Positions 18,912 to 28,680 of a stretch of DNA of 64,000 nt are shown here, piece by piece. The notes below the pieces were generated by a model. The model did not search any database and was not told where the DNA came from. It was given only the letters and a program-made list of their open reading frames with translations. How positions within the stretch are numbered: position 1 is the first letter of the stretch; every line of letters begins with the position of its first letter. The stretch is from Thermoleptolyngbya sichuanensis A183 (GTDB taxonomy: Bacteria > Cyanobacteriota > Cyanobacteriia > Elainellales > Elainellaceae), in NCBI RefSeq assembly GCF_013177315.1, contig NZ_CP053661.1, positions 434,001-498,000 of the forward strand. Reading direction: 5' to 3'. A program made the position numbers and the translations under genes.

Positions 18912-21900
18912 CTACTTTGCAACTCCAAACCCGCCGCCTCCCGGCGTTTCGATTATCAGCGCATCGTCCGCGTGCATTTGCACCTCAGCGCAACTGGGCA
19001 AGTCTTCGCGGCGGCCGTCTTCGCGATCGACCCAGTTGCGTCCGGTTGCGCCCGGTTCACCGCCGGACAGCCCAAAGGGCGCGACCTGGCGAGAACTGGA
19101 GAGAATCGCGGCCGTCATGGGTTCGCGAAACTCGATCTCGCGAATTACGCCGTTGCCACCGCGATGCCGTCCTGCGCCGCCGCTGTCGGGGCGAATCTCG
19201 AACCGACGCAGCAGCACTGGAAACCGCCATTCCAGCACTTCCGGGTCGGTGAGGCGCGAATTGGTCATGTGGGTTTGCACTGCATCGGTGCCGTCGAAAT
19301 CGGGGCCTGCGCCGGAGCCACCACAGATGGTTTCGTAATACTGGTACTTTTCATTTCCAAAGGTGAGATTGTTCATTGTGCCCTGGCTAGCAGCGAGGAC
19401 ACCCAGCGCACCGTAGAGACTGTTGGCGATCGCCTGCGACGTTTCCACATTTCCTGCCACCACTGCGGCAGGGTATTTGGGATTTAGCAAGCAGCCCTCC
19501 GGCACGATGATTTCCAGAGGTTTCAGGCAGCCTGCATTGAGCGGAATCTCGGCATCGACCAGCGTGCGAAATACATACAGCACGACGGCTTTGCAGATGG
19601 CCAGCGGCGCGTTGAAGTTATTTTCCTGCTGAGGCGAGGTGCCTGTAAAGTCAATGCAAGCGGAGCGTTCTTGAGGATTAAGGGCGATCGCCACTTGAAT
19701 GTGCGCGCCATCATCCAGCAGGTAGGTAAACTGACGGTTCAACACGCTTGCGTCGCTGTTCGGCTGAACCTGCCGACTTAGGTTCACAATTACCTGTCGA
19801 ACAGATTCCTCGGCGTTGTCTTGAACATGCTGCATATAATCCTGCACGATATCTAACCCGTAGTGGGCAACCATGCGGTGAAGTTCCCGCACGCCGCGCT
19901 CATTGGCGGCCACCTGCGCCTGCAAATCTGCCAAATTTTGCGCTAGATTTCGGACTGGATAAGATCCGGTCGTCAGGATTTCTGATATCTCTGCTTCACG
20001 AAATTGTCCGTTTTCCACCAGCAACACGTTATCCAGCAGCACGCCTTCTTGCTCAATGCGGGTGCTGTTGGGCGGCATAGAGCCGGGCGTGATGCCGCCG
20101 ATGTCGGCGTGGTGGCCGCGAGAGGCAACGTAGAAGAGGGGAGTCGAGGAAGCGGCTTCTGCATTCGGGTTCATCGACTGAAACACAGGCGTAATCACCG
20201 TGATATCGGGCAAATGCGTGCCGCCGTTGTAGGGATTGTTGGACACGTACACATCACCGGGTTTAATCGTCTGGCCCTTGGCGGTAATCAGGGCGCGGAC
20301 GTTTTCGCTCATGGAGCCGAGGTGAACTGGGATATGGGGCGCGTTGGCGACGAGCTGACCCTGTTGATCAAAGATGGCGCAGGAAAAATCTAATCGCTCC
20401 TTGATGTTGACCGAGTAGCTGGTGTTTTGCAGAGTAATTCCCATCTCTTCGGCGATCGCCATAAACAAGTTATTGAAGATTTCCAGCATTACCGGATCAG
20501 GCGAGCCAGAGGCAGAATGGGTTGCGAGAGGGAAATCGGCTACAGACTCTTCTTGCGTCCTGCTGTCGTTATCTTTCTTGAGAATTAGCATTCCACCAGA
20601 CGTGAGTTCTGCAATCCATCCAGGCTCAACGACATTCGTGCTGGTAGGTTCGATGATTAGGGCTGGGCCCATCAGGCGATCGCCCTCTTGCAGGTCTTGC
20701 CGCTGATAGACGGGCGTGTTGTAGGTTGTGCCGCCTGTGTGCATGGAAACAGTGGCGATCGCGGTTATGTTTTGAGCAAAATCTGTCTTGAGGTCATTCA
20801 CTTCGTCTGGTTTTGACGGTTCTACCCTTGTAATCTCAGAAGCGTGAATTGCTTCTACGGAAACAGCCTCAACGATTAGCGGTTTGTGTTCCATTGTGAA
20901 TCCATAGCGCTGTCGATAGAGCCGTGAAAATGTATCTCGCATATCGTTGAGACTGGCGTATTCGACAATCAGCGCAGAATCCGTTCCTTCGTACCGCAGG
21001 TGAACCTTAGGACGAATCTCCACCTGCGCGTCTGTGTGCAGGGGGGTGTCTGATTCGGCGGCGATGCCCTGCTGCTGGAGATCTCGGCGGGCGGCGATCG
21101 CCAATTCCTGCAACACGCGCTCTATCTCTGGTCGCTGGGCATCCGTGAGGGGGGCTTCTATCGCCTGCTCGCGAATCGTCGTCACGTCTGCCAGCCCAAT
21201 GCCGTAGGCCGAGAGAACGCCCGCATAGGGGTGCAGAAAAATTTGCGAGATGCCCAGCGATTCGGCGATCCGGCAGGCGTGCTGCCCACCTGCGCCGCCA
21301 AAGCAGCAGAGGGTGTATTCTGTGATGTCGTAACCGCGCTGAATGGAGATTTTTTTGATGGCGCTGGCCATTTTTTCGATGGCGATCGCCAGAAATCCTT
21401 CAGCCACCTGTTCGGGCGATTCGCGAAGCGATCCCTTCGGGAATCGCGCGTTGCCAGTATGGGTTCCAATCTCCGCCGCCAGTGCCGTGAATTTCTCCCG
21501 CACCACGGCGGCATCTAGCGGCAGATTTCCCTCTGGGCCAAAGACCGCTGGAAAAAACTGCGGCTGAATCTTACCCAACATCACGTTGCAATCGGTCACC
21601 GTCAGCGGGCCGCCCTTGCGATAGCAGGCGGGGCCAGGATGCGCCCCCGCAGAATCCGGCCCCACGCGATATCGCGCCCCATCGAACTGGCAGATCGAGC
21701 CACCGCCCGCAGCTACGGTATGAATTGCCATCATCGGGGCCCGCAGCCGCACGCCCGCCACCTCGGTTTCAAAGGTGCGTTCATACTCACCGCTAAAGTG
21801 CGACACGTCCGTAGAGGTGCCTCCCATGTCAAAGCCAATGATCTTGCTAAAACCCGCTTGCTGGCTGGTTTTGACCGCACCCACAATGCCGCCTGCCGGG

Positions 21901-22709
21901 CCGGATAAGATACTGTCTTTCCCCTGAAACAGCGCTGCATCGGTCAGTCCACCATTGGACTGCATAAAAAACAGCTTCGGTCGATCTGAATTACCAGAAC
22001 CCGACGTAACGCCCAACTCGGCGGCCACTCGATCCACATAGTGCCGCAAAATTGGAGATAAATAGGCATCCACAACCGTTGTGTCGCCCCGGCTCATCAG
22101 CTTCATCAGCGGGCTGACCTGGTGAGAAACCGAGACCTGCGTAAAGCCGATTTGTCGCGCCAGTTCCGCCGCCTGCCGCTCGTGGTCGGGATAGCGATAG
22201 CCGTGCAAGAACACAATCGCGCAACTGCGGATGCCCGCTGCATAGGCATCTTGCAACTCTTCCACTAGCTCCGTTTCCATCGGACGGAACGAAATGAGTA
22301 CCTCACCTTGGGCGCTGAGGCGTTCGTCTACCTCGATGACGCGCTCATAGAGCATTTCAGGTAAGATAATTTGTCGTGCAAAAATGTTGGGACGGTTTTG
22401 GTAGCCAATTCGCAGGGCATCTCGAAAGCCTTTGGTGATGAGCAGGAGTGTGCGATCGCCCTTCCGCTCTAGCAGCGCATTTGTTGCCACCGTCGTCCCC
22501 ATTTTCACCGTCGCAATCTGCCCAGCAGGAATCGGCGTATCCGGCGACAAGCTCAGTAAATCGCGAATTCCCTGAATCGGTGCATCGGCGTAGCGCTCTG
22601 GATTCTCTGACAGCAGTTTATGCACGACAAGCTGCCCGTCGGGCCGCCGCGCCACAATGTCGGTAAACGTACCGCCCCGATCAATCCAAAATTGCCAGCC
22701 TTGTGTCAT
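18912..22709 (-). CDS. oplaH: 5-oxoprolinase (ATP-hydrolysing), fused HyuA-HyuB type
   Basis: A 1265-residue protein, the length of eukaryotic-type 5-oxoprolinase, which opens 5-oxoproline to glutamate using ATP. The N-terminal half is a hydantoinase A / ATPase module with [11 protein letters not shown] (about 11-21) and [13 protein letters not shown]. The C-terminal half from about residue 750 is hydantoinase B with [21 protein letters not shown] and a terminal [12 protein letters not shown] dispersed 33-bp palindromic repeat lies inside the coding region at 21415-21447 without breaking the frame. It is convergent with the cyanophycinase gene and likely transcribed alone from the 22710-23065 spacer. 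Related hydantoinases remain possible, but the fusion and length favour 5-oxoprolinase. Confidence 0.9.
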   Translation of the reverse strand: MTQGWQFWIDRGGTFTDIVARRPDGQLVVHKLLSENPERYADAPIQGIRDLLSLSPDTPIPAGQIATVKMGTTVATNALLERKGDRTLLLITKGFRDALRIGYQNRPNIFARQIILPEMLYERVIEVDERLSAQGEVLISFRPMETELVEELQDAYAAGIRSCAIVFLHGYRYPDHERQAAELARQIGFTQVSVSHQVSPLMKLMSRGDTTVVDAYLSPILRHYVDRVAAELGVTSGSGNSDRPKLFFMQSNGGLTDAALFQGKDSILSGPAGGIVGAVKTSQQAGFSKIIGFDMGGTSTDVSHFSGEYERTFETEVAGVRLRAPMMAIHTVAAGGGSICQFDGARYRVGPDSAGAHPGPACYRKGGPLTVTDCNVMLGKIQPQFFPAVFGPEGNLPLDAAVVREKFTALAAEIGTHTGNARFPKGSLRESPEQVAEGFLAIAIEKMASAIKKISIQRGYDITEYTLCCFGGAGGQHACRIAESLGISQIFLHPYAGVLSAYGIGLADVTTIREQAIEAPLTDAQRPEIERVLQELAIAARRDLQQQGIAAESDTPLHTDAQVEIRPKVHLRYEGTDSALIVEYASLNDMRDTFSRLYRQRYGFTMEHKPLIVEAVSVEAIHASEITRVEPSKPDEVNDLKTDFAQNITAIATVSMHTGGTTYNTPVYQRQDLQEGDRLMGPALIIEPTSTNVVEPGWIAELTSGGMLILKKDNDSRTQEESVADFPLATHSASGSPDPVMLEIFNNLFMAIAEEMGITLQNTSYSVNIKERLDFSCAIFDQQGQLVANAPHIPVHLGSMSENVRALITAKGQTIKPGDVYVSNNPYNGGTHLPDITVITPVFQSMNPNAEAASSTPLFYVASRGHHADIGGITPGSMPPNSTRIEQEGVLLDNVLLVENGQFREAEISEILTTGSYPVRNLAQNLADLQAQVAANERGVRELHRMVAHYGLDIVQDYMQHVQDNAEESVRQVIVNLSRQVQPNSDASVLNRQFTYLLDDGAHIQVAIALNPQERSACIDFTGTSPQQENNFNAPLAICKAVVLYVFRTLVDAEIPLNAGCLKPLEIIVPEGCLLNPKYPAAVVAGNVETSQAIANSLYGALGVLAASQGTMNNLTFGNEKYQYYETICGGSGAGPDFDGTDAVQTHMTNSRLTDPEVLEWRFPVLLRRFEIRPDSGGAGRHRGGNGVIREIEFREPMTAAILSSSRQVAPFGLSGGEPGATGRNWVDREDGRREDLPSCAEVQMHADDALIIETPGGGGFGVAK
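21415..21447 (-). repeat. Dispersed palindromic repeat inside the oplaH coding region
   Basis: On the + strand it reads GGCGATTCGCGAAGCG followed by ATCCCTTCGGGAATCGC. It adds the residues [11 protein letters not shown] to the protein. It is the same family as copies at 33807, 36505, 37104, 37201 and 38667. Confidence 0.85.
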
Positions 22710-23065
22710 GATGTCGTACTCCTTCTGGTAATCGATTCAAACTTACTGTGCCAAGCCAATCGCATCTTACTTGGTAAGATGAAGCCAAGATGAATAAAAA
22801 ATTGCAAGCTGCTCTTAACATCGTCTCACCTAGCTCGCTGCCAGTTATGAAAATCGTGGCTTTATGAGCCAAGGCTTTGGCGTGAAATCTTCCTACGGTG
22901 AGGGTTGTAATCTTCTTTACTGTTTCGCCACGAAGGCATGACGCTATTGCCCTCCAGTAGTCATTGGCGGATTCCTTTAGTAGACTATCAATACTGATAA
23001 ACTTCAGTTAGATCTCCATCCGTCTGGGAATTCTGAGATAGTCGCTTTTTCCAATCAATCGTTTT
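22710..23065. other. Divergent spacer upstream of oplaH
   Basis: About 355 bp with no gene. It should hold the promoters for oplaH (minus strand) and the small gene at 23066. The clearest structure is the palindrome at 22763-22781. Confidence 0.5.
22763..22781. promoter_or_regulatory. Candidate operator palindrome upstream of oplaH
   Basis: CATCTTAC-TTG-GTAAGATG is a perfect 8-bp inverted repeat with a 3-bp spacer, 54 bp upstream of the oplaH start. The size and position fit a dimeric repressor site. No regulator gene sits next to it. Confidence 0.4.
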
Positions 23066-23284
23066 ATGGCCTCTGCCTCCGACAGCGAACCCACCCTCAG
23101 AGACTTGTCTAACAAGCTGGATCGGCTTTCCAGCGACGTTGAAACATTTTCAGGTGATCTGAAAAAGTTCGATGAGCGCTTTGCGGATTATCGTCAGGCG
23201 ACGCAGTGGGTCGTTCAGCTTGCCTTCACGCTGATTGCCAGTGCGACGCTCACAGTCATTATTACTTCAGTGTTGCGGAGGTAA
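23066..23284 (+). CDS. Small coiled-coil protein with C-terminal membrane anchor
   Basis: A 72-residue protein. Residues 9-45 form a heptad-rich amphipathic helix (LRDLSNKLDRLSSDVETFSG), and residues 48-69 are one hydrophobic span (VQLAFTLIASATLTVIITSV) ending in two arginines. This is the layout of a tail-anchored coiled-coil membrane protein. I do not recognise a specific family. Similar small hypothetical proteins are common in cyanobacteria. The ATG start directly begins the charged region. It ends 18 bp before the convergent ABC permease gene. Confidence 0.6.
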   Translation: MASASDSEPTLRDLSNKLDRLSSDVETFSGDLKKFDERFADYRQATQWVVQLAFTLIASATLTVIITSVLRR

Positions 23285-23301
23285 AGCCTGCGAATCTCTG
23301 C

Positions 23302-24081
23302 CTAAGCGCCCATCCCAGAATAATGCCGCAGTCCCCGCCGCCACAGCCAGCGGTTCAGCCAAAAGAACAGCACAATCCACGCCAGGGTAATTAGGAATCC
23401 ATGCAGTCGATTTCCTGGCAGCCCCACAAAGATGCTAGCCGGAAAGTAAACCAGGTAAGGCAGCGGTGTCCATTCAACAATCTGCCGGGCCAGCGGGGGA
23501 AAGACTTCCAAAGGTGCAACCACACCCGAAAAGAAAAGGTAAATTAAAAACCAGATCTGCTCAATCGCGCTGGCTTTCTCAATCCAAAACGCCAGCATGG
23601 ACACCGTGTACTGCATCACGTAGCGCAGCACAAACGCCAGCGCCGTCGCCAAAGCACCCAGCAAAAAATCGCCCACGCTCGGCAGCCAGAATGCCTGGGG
23701 ATAGAGCCAGAAAAACAGCTCCACCAGCACAAAGGCAAAGGGCACGCGGGCAAATCGTTCGCCCAGGTGTGATGCAAAATAATGCCAACCCGGATCGAGC
23801 GGTTGCAGCAGCCGCGACGACAGTTTTCCCTCCACCACGTCCCGCTCGAAATCCCACACGACCCAAACAATGGTGAACTGGCGCACCAAAAACACCGCCA
23901 AAAAATATCGCGCAAACTCCACAGGCGACAGCCCAAACTGCCCGCCCTGCGAGGCCTCCATCCACACACCCATGAGAATCAGCGGCAGACTACCCGCCAG
24001 CACCCAGAGGATTAGCTCGGCGCGATATTCCACCATGTAGGCATAGTAGACGGACAGGAGCGTGCGAGCGGTGCGGAGCAT
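23302..24081 (-). CDS. ABC-2 family transporter permease
   Basis: A 259-residue polytopic membrane protein with six hydrophobic segments and the basic loop WDFERDVVEGKLSSRLLQPLDP typical of the ABC-2 / DUF990 permease family. It would form the membrane channel with the ATPase encoded at 26184-27191. It is last in a three-gene minus-strand operon and starts 14 bp after the stop of the large membrane protein. Transporters of this group often have two permease genes, but only one is seen here, so it may act as a homodimer or pair with a protein encoded elsewhere. The substrate is unknown. Confidence 0.83.
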   Translation of the reverse strand: MLRTARTLLSVYYAYMVEYRAELILWVLAGSLPLILMGVWMEASQGGQFGLSPVEFARYFLAVFLVRQFTIVWVVWDFERDVVEGKLSSRLLQPLDPGWHYFASHLGERFARVPFAFVLVELFFWLYPQAFWLPSVGDFLLGALATALAFVLRYVMQYTVSMLAFWIEKASAIEQIWFLIYLFFSGVVAPLEVFPPLARQIVEWTPLPYLVYFPASIFVGLPGNRLHGFLITLAWIVLFFWLNRWLWRRGLRHYSGMGA

Positions 24082-24095
24082 GGGCAGTCACAGAA

Positions 24096-26045
24096 TTAGG
24101 GGCTTGGCGAATCTGGTTGCGCTGGGCTAGAACGGGGAAGGACTGTAATGGTCTGGACGTAGGTCGGGGCAGATTCCGGGTTCAAGGAAGAAATGCCGTC
24201 TGCCACCAGCCAACACTCCAGTTGATAGACCCCCGGTTCGGCTGGAAAGGCAGCCTGTCCGATGGCAATGGTTGCCCCACCGGGCTGCGTTCGACCAGAG
24301 ACAAAAAGTTGATTGCCAATTCGGGGCGTTTTGTCTTTGCCCTTTGCATCATAGAATCTCAGTCGGATTTTCGCTTCCCCCATTTTTTCGATGCCCGTTT
24401 GATAGCCAAACCAGGGCGATGTCCCCGTATTGCGGAGGGCAAGTTTCAAAAGTCTTCGCTGACCCGAGCGAACCCTGGGGCGATCGCCCACAGGCACTTC
24501 ATCTCCATCCAGCTCGATCCAGTGCAGGCTTTCTGCCGTGCCTTGAAATCCTGCTAGATAGGTTTTTCGATCCCGAATCGGTTTGTTGAACTTGGCAAGC
24601 AAATTTCTGGTGTGGCGCTCGATTTTACTATCTTGCAACGCCCACAATCGTCCATTGCGCTCTGTGGCGGGCATTGGGCTGGCTTTCCAGTTTGTTTGAG
24701 TGAATGCCCCAATGGTTTGAATGAGGGTTGAAAGAATCAGGCTGATGAGAAACAGCGCCAAGACAAATCGTGCGCCCTGCCAGTTGCGCCTCAGCTTGGG
24801 GGCGAGATCTGCCAAAAAGTAAGCGATCAAAAAACAAGAAATGGGCAACGTGTCTGCTAAGAAGCGCGGCCCAAAAGAGTCGTTTCCACCCAGCCAAATT
24901 AAGTAGAAGCTATATTGCAAGTAAAGCAGGAAAACGCTGACCATCAGGCACAAAAGCAGCCATTCATCCCGACGGTTTTCCCGCTTCCACCTTTGCAGCA
25001 GGCGATAAGCTCCCGGAATTGCAAACAGCAGCACGGGCGAGAAGACCAGAATCCCGTTACTAGGGCTGAGCAGCAGTCCTAGAGACCCTCTTCTAAATTG
25101 CTCGAACGTCCAAGAATAGGAAGACGGGTGCTTCTCGATGTATGAAATATATCCACCAACGATCAGGTTGCCCCAGCCAAAATAGTAGAGGTTCCAGCCT
25201 AAGTGAAACAATACGCTCGGTAATCCTAGCAAAAAGAAGACAGCTTCTTTGCGATAGGCAATAACTACGTACAGAAAAATAACGGCTGAAAACAAAGCGC
25301 TGGTGATTCGAGCGCTAGGTAGAATGCCGCAAAAAAATCCTGCCAAAAACAGCAGCAGCCTGCGGTTTTTTCCCTCACCATGCTCTACTTTGAGCAAACA
25401 CAGCAGAATCCCCGAAAGCAGCAAGTTAGAAATGGTGTGCTGGCGCAAATCCTGTGAGCAAATGGGCCAGATTCCGGTGGCAAAGGCAAATACAAAGGTA
25501 GAAACTGCTGCCACGCTGGGACTGAATTTGAGGCGGGTGCTGAGATAAAAGAAAACAACCGTCAAAGCAGTGGAAATGGTCGCGGCAAACTTGCTAAATC
25601 CCTGCCGATACGCTGCAAAGTCTTCGCTAGCAACGTCAGGAAACCCGGCTGGAAAAAGGTTGAAAACGCCGCCCGTGATTCCGTCCAAAAAAGCAGCCAG
25701 CTTGAGCGCAAAATAATAGAGAACGGCGAGGGGAAACGTGACCAGTGCTGACCCAATGGGAAACCGAGAAGATAAATGACCCGTTGATGACTCTACAAAG
25801 TAAAACGGGATGCCGCCGCCGCGATATAGATAGCCATCTCGAAACGCATCAAAGTTTAGGCTGTGGTTTTGCAGCCAGTTGAATCCCAAAAGCGTGTTGG
25901 TCACGTTGTCGCTGGAGTTCAAATCCACGCGGCCATTCATGGTGTAGACAAATACGCAGGCCCAGAAGATTGCCAGACTGGTTGCTGCAACCGGACGCTG
26001 TGCAGCGGCCTGTCGGAGGCGATCGCCCACCGTCATCGACTTCAT
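24096..26045 (-). CDS. Large polytopic membrane protein, GT39/PMT-like, with C-terminal beta domain
   Basis: About 650 residues with roughly twelve hydrophobic segments. The layout resembles membrane glycosyltransferases of the PMT/ArnT group: a first span, then an acidic NGRVDLNSSDN loop at the expected catalytic position, then many spans. After the last span (about residue 460) a soluble region of ~170 residues looks like a beta-sandwich. I do not recognise an exact family, so the GT assignment is tentative. The start is uncertain: ATG 26045, ATG 26036 or TTG 26117. It lies between the ATPase and permease genes of one ABC exporter, which suggests that it modifies or supplies the exported glycolipid or glycan. 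Confidence 0.6.
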   Translation of the reverse strand: MKSMTVGDRLRQAAAQRPVAATSLAIFWACVFVYTMNGRVDLNSSDNVTNTLLGFNWLQNHSLNFDAFRDGYLYRGGGIPFYFVESSTGHLSSRFPIGSALVTFPLAVLYYFALKLAAFLDGITGGVFNLFPAGFPDVASEDFAAYRQGFSKFAATISTALTVVFFYLSTRLKFSPSVAAVSTFVFAFATGIWPICSQDLRQHTISNLLLSGILLCLLKVEHGEGKNRRLLLFLAGFFCGILPSARITSALFSAVIFLYVVIAYRKEAVFFLLGLPSVLFHLGWNLYYFGWGNLIVGGYISYIEKHPSSYSWTFEQFRRGSLGLLLSPSNGILVFSPVLLFAIPGAYRLLQRWKRENRRDEWLLLCLMVSVFLLYLQYSFYLIWLGGNDSFGPRFLADTLPISCFLIAYFLADLAPKLRRNWQGARFVLALFLISLILSTLIQTIGAFTQTNWKASPMPATERNGRLWALQDSKIERHTRNLLAKFNKPIRDRKTYLAGFQGTAESLHWIELDGDEVPVGDRPRVRSGQRRLLKLALRNTGTSPWFGYQTGIEKMGEAKIRLRFYDAKGKDKTPRIGNQLFVSGRTQPGGATIAIGQAAFPAEPGVYQLECWLVADGISSLNPESAPTYVQTITVLPRSSPAQPDSPSP

Positions 26046-26183
26046 GACCAGACGCTCGACCAAGGACACTTGCACTTCCTTCCTGACCAGATCGCAACAC
26101 CGAGAGATCCAAACCAAAAATTTAAGTTCAGATTAGCCCAATCTCATACAAGCCAACATTCTAGCGGTACGGGAGCCGTCCCG

Positions 26184-27191
26184 TTAAGCCGATGCGCCGT
26201 CGCCCGTATTGTCCAGACCGCCGCTTTGAAACACGCGCCCAATCACCGCTTCGACGGGCGGATCGGTGACCGTGAGATCGGCAATGTCTAGCTCCGCCAG
26301 CAGCCGCGAGAGGAACTGAGTCAGCGCTTCCTGGGGCACGATGAAATGGGCTACGCGGCCCTCGATCGCCTTCAGGTGTCCGAAGCGTTCTAGAACCTGG
26401 GGCTGTGGGTCTTGCCCCAATTCCACCGTCACCTCGCGGCAGGGGGAAAACTGCTCCAGCAGTCCGTCCAGGCTGCCGTCGTAGATCAGCTTGCCTTGAT
26501 GAATCATCAGCACGCGGCGACAGAGGGCAGTGATGTCGGCCATGTAATGGCTGGTCAGCAGCACAGTGGCCTGAAACTGCTGGTTGTATTTCCGCAAAAA
26601 GTCGCGCACGCTGCTCTGGGCATTCACATCCAGCCCCAGCGTCGGCTCGTCCAGAAATAGCACCTTGGGCTGGTGAATCAGCGCCGCCAGCAGTTCCGCC
26701 TTCATCCGTTCCCCCAGGGAGAGCTTGCGGACGGGCTGGGTTAACTGGCGATCCAGCGATAGCATCTCGCTCAGTTCTCCCAGGCGGCGGCGAAATTCTG
26801 CTTCGGGGATGCCGTAGACGGCGGCGTTGATCCGCAGCGAGTCCAGCGTGGGCAAATCCCAGATTAACTGCTGCTTTTGCCCCATGACCAGCGTAATTTT
26901 TTGCAAAAAGCCCGCTTCGCGCCGATAGGGGACGTGCCCCGCCACCGAGATGCGCCCGCTGGAGGGATGGATTAGCCCAGTCAGCATCTTTAACGTGGTG
27001 GTTTTGCCTGCGCCGTTGGGGCCGAGGAACCCGACAAATTCGCCCGGTTCAATCGAAAAGGACACGTCCTGAACGGCGGGGATGTTGCGGTAGGTGCGCC
27101 GAAAGAAGTGGGTCAGCGTGCCCTTGAGTCCTGGCTCTTTGACCGCGACGGGGTAGAACTTGCTGAGGCGATCGACGGTGATGATAGACAT
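26184..27191 (-). CDS. ABC-2 type transporter ATP-binding protein
   Basis: A 335-residue ATPase of an export-type ABC transporter. Walker A is GPNGAGKTTT (about 56-65), the signature is KLSLGERMKAE, Walker B is VLFLDEPTLGLD and the switch His is in LLTSHYMADI. It has a ~100-residue C-terminal extension (about 230-335). It is the first gene of an operon with the membrane protein and permease downstream. It starts at ATG 27189-27191, and the glycosyltransferase gene at 27478 is transcribed divergently, leaving a shared ~290-bp promoter region. Confidence 0.88.
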   Translation of the reverse strand: MSIITVDRLSKFYPVAVKEPGLKGTLTHFFRRTYRNIPAVQDVSFSIEPGEFVGFLGPNGAGKTTTLKMLTGLIHPSSGRISVAGHVPYRREAGFLQKITLVMGQKQQLIWDLPTLDSLRINAAVYGIPEAEFRRRLGELSEMLSLDRQLTQPVRKLSLGERMKAELLAALIHQPKVLFLDEPTLGLDVNAQSSVRDFLRKYNQQFQATVLLTSHYMADITALCRRVLMIHQGKLIYDGSLDGLLEQFSPCREVTVELGQDPQPQVLERFGHLKAIEGRVAHFIVPQEALTQFLSRLLAELDIADLTVTDPPVEAVIGRVFQSGGLDNTGDGASA

Positions 27192-27477
27192 AGGGTGGGA
27201 CGGGGAGTGGGCAAAGCGGCGGGGAGTCGCGCAAGCTGTTCAAGCAAATGATGGATGGTGCGTCGGTGGCTTCTCTCTACAATACAGGCTCGATAATACA
27301 AGCTTGATTTGGCATCGGGGGCTGTGGGCGAGATTGCAGAGTGACGGACGGTTTTTGGGGAAGGCGCTAGGGCCGCGGTTTTTCAGAGTGGGTTGGAAAA
27401 GTGGTGGGGGCGAGGTTACTGTGGAGGCGAGTTCATCTTTCGTTACTCGTTACCCGACCTTTGAGGAACTTCCTGCC

Positions 27478-28557
27478 ATGTCTCGACCTGTTCTATACGT
27501 TGCGGTTACGAATCACGGGTTTGGGCATGTGACGCGGACGGCGGCCGTGGTGGCAGAGATTCAGCGGCGCAGCCCGGAGATTTTGCCCATCATGGTGACG
27601 ACGGCTCCGCGCTGGCTGCTGGATTCTTACCTGGAGGGCGAGTTTTTGCATCGCCCCAGAGCTTTTGACGTGGGTGTGGTTCAGCCCGACAGCCTGACGA
27701 TGGACTTGCCCGCCACGCTGGCCAAGCTGAAGGAAATCCGCGATCGCGCTTCATCCATCATCGCCAGCGAGGTCAGTTTCATTCGCCAAAATCGCGTGGG
27801 GCTGGTGCTGGGCGATATTCCCCCGCTGGCCGCGCCGATCGCCCGTGCCGCTGGCGTGCCCTGCTGGATGGGCAGCAATTTTGGTTGGGACTATATCTAT
27901 CGCGCCTGGGGCGGCGAGTTTGCGGCTATTGCCGACTGGATTGGCGAGTGCTTTGCCCAGTGCGATCGCCTGTTTCGGATGCCGTTTCATGAACCCATGA
28001 GCGCGTTTCCCGTCGTGCAGGAGGTCGGCCTCACCGGCGGCAGCCCCCGCCATAACCCAGACGACCTGCGGAGCAAGTTCAACCTGACTGCGCCAAAAGA
28101 GAAGACGGCGCTGCTCACCTTTGGCGGGCTGGGGCTGGCAGACATTCCGTATCACAACCTGACGCGCTTCCCCGACTGGCAGTTCATCACCACCGACAAG
28201 CACGCTCCTGACCTGCCCAACCTGGTGAACGTGGGCGGCACTGCCTTTCGCCCGGTGGACTTTATGCCGCTGTGTGGGCGCGTCGTGTCGAAACCAGGCT
28301 ATGGGACTTTTTCGGAAGCCTGCCGCCTGGATGTGCCGATTGTCAGCCTCACCCGCGACGACTTTGCCGAAGCGGCCTGCCTGCTGGCGGGGATTCGTCG
28401 CCACTGCGTTCACAGCATCATCACCCCCGCCGAATTTACCGAAGGCGATTGGGACTTTTTGCGAGCGCCGCTGCACCCGCCAGAAACCGACCTGCCGCTG
28501 GACAAGACCGGCAATGAGGCGATCGCCCAAGCAGTCATAGACTATTTGGGGGGCTAG
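27478..28557 (+). CDS. Glycosyltransferase-like protein, GT-B fold (GT1/GT28 type)
   Basis: A 359-residue protein. The N-terminal glycine-rich loop is VAVTNHGFGHVTRTAAVV and the donor-binding C-terminal region has VSKPGYGTFSEACRLDVPIV, both as in GT1/GT28 GT-B enzymes. The start is ATG 27478 with GAGGA upstream. The open frame reaches back to 27160, but that part is antisense to the ABC ATPase gene and carries no family similarity. The donor and acceptor sugars are not deducible. Being divergent to an ABC exporter with a membrane glycosyltransferase-like protein suggests a shared glycoconjugate pathway, which is inference. Confidence 0.8.
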   Translation: MSRPVLYVAVTNHGFGHVTRTAAVVAEIQRRSPEILPIMVTTAPRWLLDSYLEGEFLHRPRAFDVGVVQPDSLTMDLPATLAKLKEIRDRASSIIASEVSFIRQNRVGLVLGDIPPLAAPIARAAGVPCWMGSNFGWDYIYRAWGGEFAAIADWIGECFAQCDRLFRMPFHEPMSAFPVVQEVGLTGGSPRHNPDDLRSKFNLTAPKEKTALLTFGGLGLADIPYHNLTRFPDWQFITTDKHAPDLPNLVNVGGTAFRPVDFMPLCGRVVSKPGYGTFSEACRLDVPIVSLTRDDFAEAACLLAGIRRHCVHSIITPAEFTEGDWDFLRAPLHPPETDLPLDKTGNEAIAQAVIDYLGG

Positions 28558-28680
28558 TTGGGGAAGGCAGGAGCCGTTGGATAATGGAGAACAGGGAGAT
28601 AACTTCGGGCGATCGCCGATCTCCCGGTTGCCGAATCTTGCTGAATCTTGCTGAAGCTCTGCAATTCCCCTCTACTTCCC

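Noticed and set aside
27160-27477. N-terminal extension of the GT-B gene
   Set aside because: Antisense to the start of the ABC ATPase gene; the family core starts at the ATG at 27478.
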